7,309 nucleotides of DNA, taken from an uncultured Gallionellaceae bacterium (GTDB lineage: Bacteria > Pseudomonadota > Gammaproteobacteria > Burkholderiales > Sulfuricellaceae). The translations under genes were made by a program, and so were the position numbers. Below, in pieces: positions 1-4,142 of the stretch (positions within the stretch are counted from its first letter, which is position 1; the number at the start of each line of letters is the position of its first letter). Location of the stretch: assembly GCA_937873435.1 (NCBI GenBank), contig CALMWM010000211.1, forward strand, positions 1 through 7,309, given 5' to 3'. The notes beneath the pieces were generated by a model, which was given only the letters and a program-made list of their open reading frames with translations, searched no databases and was not told the DNA's origin.

Positions 1-227
1 CCACCGCTGTCCTTGACGCCGAACAGGCGCGCCTTGATCACCTTGGTATCGTTGAACACCAGCAGGTCGCCGGGGTGCAGATGCTGCGGCAAATCGCGGA
101 ACAGCGCATCGCGTAGCGCGCCGCTTTTCCCGTCGAGACATAGCAAACGGCTGGCAGCCCTTTCCGGCGTCGGGAATTGGGCAATCAGTTCATCGGGAAG
201 ATCGAAATCGAAATCGGCGGTACGCAT
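1..227 (-). CDS. queA: S-adenosylmethionine:tRNA ribosyltransferase-isomerase QueA, N-terminal part (cut by window edge)
   Basis: QueA transfers and isomerises the ribosyl group of S-adenosylmethionine onto 7-aminomethyl-7-deazaguanine in tRNA, giving epoxyqueuosine, the step before queuosine (wobble base of Tyr, His, Asn and Asp tRNAs). It is cytosolic. The reverse strand gives 75 complete codons starting MRTADFDFDLPDELIAQFP, followed by an R-L-L-C-L-D-G segment and H-P-G-D-L-L-V-F-N-D-T-K-V-I-K-A-R-L-F-G, the family's highly conserved N-terminal block. The start at 227 matches the usual MR-x-x-D-F beginning. An in-frame ATG at 239 would add only M-A-G-L and is less likely. No strong Shine-Dalgarno precedes either start. 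The rest of the gene lies left of position 1. It is divergent from the tRNA-Leu gene, and the two share the 228-298 spacer. Confidence 0.95.
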   Translation of the reverse strand, partial: MRTADFDFDLPDELIAQFPTPERAASRLLCLDGKSGALRDALFRDLPQHLHPGDLLVFNDTKVIKARLFGVKDSG

Positions 228-256
228 AAGACCCGCCATGATAGCCGCTAAAGCGC

Positions 257-285
257 TTGCCGGAAACCGGGTTTTAGGGAATAAT
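257..285 (+). promoter_or_regulatory. Sigma70-type promoter of the tRNA-Leu gene
   Basis: A -35 box TTGCCG (257-262, 4 of 6 consensus bases) and a -10 box AATAAT (280-285, 5 of 6) are separated by exactly 17 bases. The expected transcription start is near 292, leaving a short leader before the tRNA at 299. Bases after the -10 (GGCGTCC) are G/C rich, as in the discriminators of stringently controlled stable-RNA promoters; such control here is an inference. Confidence 0.65.
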
Positions 286-298
286 GGCGTCCTCTCGT

Positions 299-385
299 GC
301 CGGGATGGCGGAACTGGTAGACGCACGGGACTCAAAATCCCGCGCTAGAAATAGCGTGCCGGTTCGATTCCGGCTCCCGGCACCA
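299..385 (+). tRNA. tRNA-Leu, anticodon CAA (reads UUG), CCA encoded
   Basis: Class II tRNA of 87 bases. The acceptor stem pairs GCCGGGA (299-305) with TCCCGGC (375-381), followed by A and an encoded CCA (383-385). The D arm contains the A-A-C-T-G-G-T-A-G-A run. The anticodon stem CGGGA/TCCCG encloses the 7-base loop CTCAAAA, placing CAA at positions 34-36. A long variable arm forms a hairpin (CGCTA-GAAA-TAGCG), as expected for Leu. The T arm is GCCGG/CCGGC around TTCGATT. The fold, long variable arm and anticodon agree on leucine. It is a single tRNA gene, not part of a visible cluster, with its own promoter and terminator. Confidence 0.97.
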
Positions 386-392
386 AATAATT

Positions 393-415
393 ACCGGCTT
401 CAAGCCGGTTTTTTA
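393..415 (+). terminator. Intrinsic terminator of the tRNA-Leu gene
   Basis: ACCGGCT (393-399) pairs with AGCCGGT (403-409), giving a 7-bp G/C-rich stem around TCA. It runs straight into a T tract (409-414). It begins 8 bases after the tRNA CCA end, so it should terminate the tRNA transcript. Confidence 0.88.
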
Positions 416-487
416 TTTTCTAATTTCCACAAAATCACGCACCAAGCTCACCAGAGCGACCTCAACCATTGTCTGAATCAGCTGCCT

Positions 488-515
488 ATTCCTCCCCCAA
501 AGCGCCGGGAGGAAT
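488..515. repeat. Perfect 9-bp inverted repeat between the tRNA terminator and the minus-strand orphan gene
   Basis: ATTCCTCCC (488-496) and GGGAGGAAT (507-515) are exact reverse complements around a 10-base loop. The hairpin lies 22 bases past the stop codon of the minus-strand gene at 537-953 and could end or stabilise that transcript. There is no T run on the minus-strand side and only TTTC on the plus-strand side, so it is not a textbook intrinsic terminator. Apart from this repeat, bases 416-536 hold nothing I can name. Confidence 0.5.
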
Positions 516-536
516 TTCAGGTATGCTTGGATTTCC

Positions 537-953
537 CTAACTTTCACCGCCGACATCGCGTATCGCTGCGACCGCTGCTTCCCTGGCTTCCCGCGCTTTC
601 ATCAATTGCTGGCACAGATCGGCATCGAAATACTCGCTATTACTGTCGCAAGGGTCGCGGAGTTCTTTGCTATCTTTGTACAAGTTGTTGGGGTAAGCCG
701 TAGTACTTTCGTTTTCGGTCATGGCGTGTTCGGCAGCCGTCGCGGGTTTGTCCGCCGCGGCAATTTTATTGCTGACATGATCTCTTTGGTTGTACCCTCG
801 GGCATCTTGCAGGATATAGCTTTCGATTGCCGCCGCTGCATGATAGGAGGCCGGCAACGCTCCCAAACTCGCGTATTCTTCAAGCAACTCGAATAGCTTT
901 CCGGGTATTGTGATTTGAGAATCGTTTGAAGCAGGGTTTTCAGTAGCTGGCAC
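537..953 (-). CDS. Hypothetical acidic protein with a possible ribbon-helix-helix-like N-terminus
   Basis: I do not recognise this 138-residue protein. The chosen start is GTG at 953 because AAAAGGA (966-960 on the minus strand) sits six bases before it. ATG codons at 989 and 986 and a TTG at 1013 are in frame but have poorer ribosome binding sites. The protein is soluble, with no signal peptide or membrane segment. Residues 12-50 read as a short strand (SQITIPGKL), a helix (FELLEEYASLGA), a turn (LPASY) and a second helix (HAAAAIESYIL). That pattern resembles a CopG/Arc-type ribbon-helix-helix DNA-binding fold, but this is only an inference. The remainder is polar and probably flexible, ending in an Ala/Arg/Glu-rich helix. 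G+C is about 48% over 240 bases counted in the gene, against 65-72% in single lines of neighbouring genes. It stands alone and diverges from the gene at 1073. Confidence 0.6.
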   Translation of the reverse strand: MPATENPASNDSQITIPGKLFELLEEYASLGALPASYHAAAAIESYILQDARGYNQRDHVSNKIAAADKPATAAEHAMTENESTTAYPNNLYKDSKELRDPCDSNSEYFDADLCQQLMKAREAREAAVAAIRDVGGES

Positions 954-1035
954 GTTCAATCCTTTTGGAGTTTGGGCTGCCCACATCATTCCAAGTCTTG
1001 AGCAATACTGCAAATTTTTTATGAATTATTGGGAC

Positions 1036-1041
1036 TATAAT
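1036..1041 (+). promoter_or_regulatory. Consensus -10 box upstream of the C_GCAxxG_C_C gene
   Basis: TATAAT at 1036-1041 matches the sigma70 -10 consensus exactly, giving an expected start near 1048 and a leader of about 25 bases. No good -35 lies 16-18 bases upstream; that stretch is a T-rich run (1015-1020). The promoter is therefore weak, activator dependent, or helped by the A/T-rich context. Confidence 0.5.
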
Positions 1042-1072
1042 ATTAGCGTTGACTAATTCACTTGGAGTCCAC

Positions 1073-1555
1073 ATGAATAGCGAAGAAAAGCAGGCGCTTG
1101 CCGAGCAGGCATATCAGAAAGCACTGCAATACGAGCTGGACTATGGCTGTTGCCCGCAATGCGTGCTTGCCACCATCCAGGAAACCGTAGGCGTCATCGA
1201 CGACAGCACGATCAAGGCCAGCCATGGGCTTTCCGGCGGTGGCGGGCTGCTCGGCCAAGGAACCTGCGGGGCGCTGACCGGCGGATTGGTGGCGCTCAGC
1301 GCGAAGTTCGGGCGAGACCGGGACAAGCTGGATAAAGGACGTTTCATCAACAACTTCAAGAAAGGCAAAGAGCTGGCAGAGCGGTTTCGCGCTGAATTCG
1401 GCGGGGTAACCTGCGAGGAACTCCAGCAGAAATTCACCGGCCGTACCTACGACATGTGGCAAGCCGACCAGTACAAGGCGTTTGACGATGCACGCGGCAA
1501 GCAGTGCGCCCACGCCACCGGAATGGTGACGAAGTGGGTGATCGAGATGCTGTGA
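1073..1555 (+). CDS. C_GCAxxG_C_C family putative redox-active protein
   Basis: This 160-residue soluble protein belongs to a small cysteine-rich family thought to be redox active, whose substrate is not established. Six cysteines are visible: C26, C27 and C30 in a GCCPQCV segment, C65 in G-T-C-G-A-L-T-G after a glycine-rich stretch (GLSGGGGLLGQ), C114 in GGVTCEEL and C145 near the C-terminus (GKQCAHATG). The order of an N-terminal cysteine motif, a Gly-rich C-G-A-x-x-G loop and two later single cysteines is the family signature. There is no signal peptide, so it should be cytosolic. The ATG at 1073 is preferred because GGAG (1064-1067) lies five bases before it; a TTG at 1049 would add eight residues without a better site. 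It is monocistronic and converges on cheZ, with one base between the stop codons. Confidence 0.85.
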   Translation: MNSEEKQALAEQAYQKALQYELDYGCCPQCVLATIQETVGVIDDSTIKASHGLSGGGGLLGQGTCGALTGGLVALSAKFGRDRDKLDKGRFINNFKKGKELAERFRAEFGGVTCEELQQKFTGRTYDMWQADQYKAFDDARGKQCAHATGMVTKWVIEML

Positions 1556-1556
1556 T

Positions 1557-2192
1557 TCAGAAGCCGAGACTACTGAGGAGATCGTCTACTTCTTCCTGAT
1601 TATTGACGACGTCCGCACGCCCTTCTTTTTTCACCACCGGCCCGTTGAGCAACGCTTCGTCGCCTTTCTTCGGCGGCTCGGCAGGCTTGCTGATCAGCAG
1701 GATGTGTACCAATTGATGTTCCAGATTTTGCGTCAAATCGGTGATTTTCTTGATCACTTGCCCGGTCAGATCCTGGAAATCCTGTGCCATCATGATTTCA
1801 GTCAGCTGCGAGGACGTTTCGCGGGCGTGACCGGGAACCTCTTCCAGGAAAGCGTGCATTTTTTCCGCCACCCGTTGCCAGTCGCCATTTCCGCTGGCTT
1901 TGGCGGCACGCCATTCTTCCGTCAAGGCGAGCGCCCCGCTTTCGAGTTTTCCCTGTAACGGCATCGCCGCCTCTACCGCGCCGAGAGTGCGCTGGGCTGC
2001 CTGTTCGGTAAGCTGGGCGATATATTTGAGCCTATCCTGAGTGTCCGGCAACTCCCCGACCATGCTCTGCATGGCCTGATCGCATCCCAGATCGTGCAAG
2101 GTTTCGTGAAGCTGGCGCACCAACTGGCCGAGTTCGGTGTAGCTATCCCCGGCGACATTCGTCGAATTCTCTTCTTGAGATTGTTTTTGCAT
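1557..2192 (-). CDS. cheZ: Protein phosphatase CheZ (CheY-P dephosphorylation)
   Basis: CheZ speeds hydrolysis of phospho-CheY and so ends the chemotaxis signal at the flagellar motor. The 211-residue length is close to the 214 of E. coli CheZ. Residues 134-145 read M-M-A-Q-D-F-Q-D-L-T-G-Q. D141 and Q145 correspond to E. coli D143 and the catalytic Q147, which positions the attacking water. A long helical hairpin is predicted before and after it. The C-terminal peptide QEEVDDLLSSLGF (199-211) matches the CheY-binding tail, joined by a Pro/Lys-rich linker (about 170-196). The ATG at 2192 follows a purine-rich AAGGGTGGGAAA. The gene lies 74 bases downstream of the UPF0149 gene on the same strand and may be cotranscribed. 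No other che or fli gene is in view, so its chemotaxis partners lie elsewhere or it acts on another REC domain. Confidence 0.93.
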   Translation of the reverse strand: MQKQSQEENSTNVAGDSYTELGQLVRQLHETLHDLGCDQAMQSMVGELPDTQDRLKYIAQLTEQAAQRTLGAVEAAMPLQGKLESGALALTEEWRAAKASGNGDWQRVAEKMHAFLEEVPGHARETSSQLTEIMMAQDFQDLTGQVIKKITDLTQNLEHQLVHILLISKPAEPPKKGDEALLNGPVVKKEGRADVVNNQEEVDDLLSSLGF

Positions 2193-2199
2193 TTTCCCA

Positions 2200-2217
2200 C
2201 CCTTAGGGAATTATTCC
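2200..2217. repeat. Two overlapping short palindromes just upstream of cheZ
   Basis: CCCTTAGGG (2200-2208) and GGAATTATTCC (2207-2217) are each perfect palindromes around a single central base and share two bases. They lie 8-25 bases upstream of the cheZ start, overlapping its ribosome binding region. They could be an operator or a small RNA structure, but chance cannot be excluded for sites this short. Confidence 0.3.
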
Positions 2218-2266
2218 TGAAAACAGCGCGGCAACGCTTCGCTTGGCTCACACCCCATGTTTCGCA

Positions 2267-2965
2267 TTAATGCAGCGTGGGCTTCTCACCGCAGCATTGC
2301 TTGAATTTTTTCCCACTGCCGCACGGACAAGGATCATTGCGCCCGACCTTGGGAGAGTCGCGGCGCACAGTCTCGACTGGGGTACCCAGGTTGCGCCAGA
2401 AGCGATAAATCGCGCCGACGGTATCCGGCATATCTTCCTGGGCTTGCGCCAGCAGCTTTTTTTCTTCCTTGGCTGACAGCCAGGGTTCCTTGCTCTTGAT
2501 CGCGTCTTCCTTGAGCATACCGTTTAGCAGGAAGAACACTTCCATTTTTTCGCTCAGGTCGTGGGCGAATTCTCCGGCGGTCTCGAACCAGTCCACCTCG
2601 CCGATTTGGGAGCCGTAAACGTACCCGTCGCTCCATGAAGCGAAATCCAGCTCATCGGGATCTTCCTCAAGACCGTAGAGAATCAGGTCGAAGTCTTCGC
2701 CGTTAACGAGAGCCGAGACGAGACTTTGATGAAATTTCAACAGCAGTGCGGCAAGCTCCCTCCCCTGCTCTAGCGTTTCATATTCGATTTCGCCGAATAT
2801 CAGCGGCAACCATATATCGGATGGAATGCTTTCCGGGCCGCTGATGACAGCGCACAAGAAACCCTGGAGGGTATCCAGCGGCATGGCCTCCCCTTCGAAC
2901 TGGTCGGAGTACAACAGGCTTTCCAAGCGGTCGAGTTCTTGCTCGGTCAGGGGTTCGGTTTGCAT
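2267..2965 (-). CDS. UPF0149 (YecA/YgfB-like) protein with C-terminal SEC-C zinc-binding motif
   Basis: A 232-residue cytosolic protein of the UPF0149 family. Residues 5-60 (L-T-E-Q-E-L-D-R-L through D-T-L-Q-G-F-L-C-A-V and I-W-L-P-L-I-F-G) form the helical YecA/YgfB core. The C-terminus reads V-G-R-N-D-P-C-P-C-G-S-G-K-K-F-K-Q-C-C (207-225), the SEC-C motif. C213, C215, C224 and C225 should bind one zinc ion, as in the tail of SecA and in E. coli YecA, which ends almost identically. In SecA this module contacts SecB and the ribosome; a protein-export or ribosome role here is inferred by analogy only. The start at 2965 matches the family N-terminus (MQTEPLTEQEL), although the upstream CCCTCC is not a Shine-Dalgarno and only a weak AAAGA is nearby. 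It precedes cheZ on the same strand, with a 74-base gap. Confidence 0.9.
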   Translation of the reverse strand: MQTEPLTEQELDRLESLLYSDQFEGEAMPLDTLQGFLCAVISGPESIPSDIWLPLIFGEIEYETLEQGRELAALLLKFHQSLVSALVNGEDFDLILYGLEEDPDELDFASWSDGYVYGSQIGEVDWFETAGEFAHDLSEKMEVFFLLNGMLKEDAIKSKEPWLSAKEEKKLLAQAQEDMPDTVGAIYRFWRNLGTPVETVRRDSPKVGRNDPCPCGSGKKFKQCCGEKPTLH

Positions 2966-3129
2966 GGAGGGAATCTTTCTGCGCGGATACGCCGCAGCAA
3001 TCTATGATAGAGGAATAATTGTGCGTGAATCTGCTGGATATGTGCAACATTAATTCCCACATCAGGCGAAATATAACGACGAAAAAGCAGATGAATACGT
3101 GACGCAAGTTGAATTGCGACCACATTTCC

Positions 3130-3150
3130 GGCTTTTTTCTAAAAAACGCC
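3130..3150 (+). promoter_or_regulatory. A/T-tract inverted repeat, UP-element-like
   Basis: TTTTTT (3133-3138) and AAAAAA (3141-3146) form an inverted repeat, flanked by GGC (3130-3132) and GCC (3148-3150). If transcription starts near 3192, the A tract falls at about -51 to -46. That is the usual place of an UP element bound by the RNA polymerase alpha subunit. A site for a bending protein is also possible. Confidence 0.4.
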
Positions 3151-3168
3151 TAGGGGATTCGCCTAGAC
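3147..3168. promoter_or_regulatory. Putative operator: CTAGG-N7-CCTAG dyad upstream of the REC-PAS gene
   Basis: CTAGG (3150-3154) and CCTAG (3162-3166) form an inverted repeat with a 7-base spacer. The same stretch also holds the direct repeat CGCCTAG at 3147-3153 and 3160-3166 (13-base period). The right half overlaps the proposed -35 region, a typical place for a repressor or a class II activator. The spacing would suit a dimeric helix-turn-helix regulator. The sequence GTCTAGGC (minus strand, 3168-3161) recurs on the plus strand at 4067-4074 before the next gene. The regulator is unknown. Confidence 0.45.
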
Positions 3169-3185
3169 CAGCATCGTGGTAAAAT
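3158..3185 (+). promoter_or_regulatory. Extended -10 promoter of the REC-PAS gene
   Basis: TGGTAAAAT (3177-3185) is an extended -10 element: TG, one base, then TAAAAT (5 of 6). A poor -35, TTCGCC (3158-3163), lies 16 bases upstream inside the putative operator. The expected start near 3192 leaves a leader of about 70 bases. The weak -35 suggests activator dependence. The rest of the 298-base gap between 2966 and 3263 shows no gene. It should also hold the minus-strand promoter for the UPF0149 gene, for which I saw no convincing boxes. Confidence 0.5.
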
Positions 3186-3263
3186 CGCCGGTTATATTTC
3201 TAATAGCGAGAAGTTCTCTGAACCGACAGAGCGGCGCTTGATAACCGATGGAAAAATGCGAAT

Positions 3264-4049
3264 ATGCCAGTTCATTCCTCCCCTGAAATTCTCATGCAGT
3301 TACGCAAACTGTCCGTGCTCTACGCTGAGGATGACGAAGGCGTTCAGCAACAGTTGGCGAAATTTCTCCAACGCCGCGTCGGGAAGCTATTCGTGGCATC
3401 GAACGGCAAGGAAGGGCTGGAAATTTACCAGCGCGAGAAGCCGGATATCGTGATTACCGATGTTTCCATGCCGCTGATGGGCGGCATGGAAATGGCCGAG
3501 ATTATCAAGGCCGACAATTACGATACCCCGGTAATCCTCACCACCGCTTACAACGAACCGGATTTTTTCATCAAGTCGATCGAGATCGGCATCGACAAAT
3601 ATGTGATCAAACCGGTCAACCCCGACGCGCTAATCGATGCGCTGGCAAAAAGCGCCGAGGCGCTGATTCGGCATCGCCTGATTGACGCGCAAAACCGCAT
3701 GATCCATATGGTTCTCGACAAGTCGCCGGATTTCATGGTACTGATCAAAAACGACCATTTCGAGTACGTCAACAAGGCATTTTTGACTTACCTTGGCTAC
3801 GAATCGCCTGAGGCCTTCGAAGCGGCGCACAACGAAGGAGACGATTTCTGCGAGGTGGACGACAAAAAATTCACCGTCGGCCAGCAAACGGAATGTGTCC
3901 GCTACGTGATCGACCACCCCGGCACACACTTGGTTCGCCTCTTCAGCGGGCAGCGGCATGAAGCGCATGATTTGCATGTCAGTTACGATTATTTTCCCGA
4001 AGTGGAAAAACATCTGCTTTCTTTCAAGCCGGAGCGTTTCGCTGCGTAA
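3264..4049 (+). CDS. REC-PAS response regulator without an output domain
   Basis: This 261-residue cytosolic protein has a receiver domain (about 13-135) followed by a PAS-like domain (about 147-255) and nothing else. The receiver is complete: acidic E22-D23-D24, phospho-acceptor D66 in PDIVITDVSMPLMGG, T93/T94 in V-I-L-T-T-A, and K116 in Y-V-I-K-P, with Y113 at the CheY switch-tyrosine position. The PAS part starts M-V-L-D-K-S-P-D-F-M-V-L-I and continues F-E-Y-V-N-K-A-F-L-T-Y-L-G-Y; its ligand is unknown. There is no DNA-binding, kinase or cyclase domain, so it probably acts by protein contacts. ATG 3264 is the first start in frame. Its ribosome binding site is weak (GGAAA about ten bases upstream), and M11 at 3294 is a possible alternative. 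Its receiver is paralogous to that of the next gene, 93 bases downstream. Confidence 0.88.
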   Translation: MPVHSSPEILMQLRKLSVLYAEDDEGVQQQLAKFLQRRVGKLFVASNGKEGLEIYQREKPDIVITDVSMPLMGGMEMAEIIKADNYDTPVILTTAYNEPDFFIKSIEIGIDKYVIKPVNPDALIDALAKSAEALIRHRLIDAQNRMIHMVLDKSPDFMVLIKNDHFEYVNKAFLTYLGYESPEAFEAAHNEGDDFCEVDDKKFTVGQQTECVRYVIDHPGTHLVRLFSGQRHEAHDLHVSYDYFPEVEKHLLSFKPERFAA

Positions 4050-4061
4050 CAGCGAGAGGCG

Positions 4062-4091
4062 TTGCAGTCTAGGCTAAGGTGGCTGCATAAT
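4062..4091 (+). promoter_or_regulatory. Possible promoter of the REC-PAS-GGDEF-EAL gene
   Basis: TTGCAG (4062-4067, 3 of 6) and CATAAT (4086-4091, 5 of 6) are 18 bases apart, giving a start near 4098 and a leader of about 45 bases. GTCTAGGC (4067-4074) lies in the spacer and repeats the half-site sequence of the upstream operator. Readthrough from the preceding gene is equally possible, since no terminator separates the two. Confidence 0.35.
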
Positions 4092-4142
4092 GCCAATTTC
4101 TCACGCAAACTCACACTAATAACAAAGCATGATTTTCAAACC

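Noticed and set aside
238..243. TATCAT on the minus strand as a queA -10 box
   Set aside because: It would put the transcription start only a few bases before the preferred start codon at 227, and the matching -35 is poor.
13..348. Plus-strand open frame across the queA start and tRNA
   Set aside because: It is antisense to clear queA coding sequence and runs into the tRNA; its translation is low-complexity Arg/Ser-rich.
365..420. Integration site (att) at the tRNA-Leu 3' end
   Set aside because: I saw no repeat of the tRNA 3' sequence elsewhere in the window and no integrase gene.
523..540. Five-codon leader peptide after GGGAGGAA (ATG 523 to TAA 538-540)
   Set aside because: It is not followed by a plus-strand gene to control, and the purine run is explained by the inverted repeat.
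284..703. Plus-strand open frame starting before tRNA-Leu
   Set aside because: It reads through the tRNA and its terminator and has no plausible protein character.
606..896. Plus-strand open frame opposite the orphan gene
   Set aside because: It has no ribosome binding site; the minus-strand frame has the better one (AAAAGGA before GTG 953) and a more protein-like composition.
3011..3020. AGGAATAATT here and on the minus strand at 2218-2209 as a shared operator for the UPF0149 gene and cheZ
   Set aside because: It is an A/T-rich 10-mer at different distances from the two starts; chance recurrence is likely and no promoter boxes support it.
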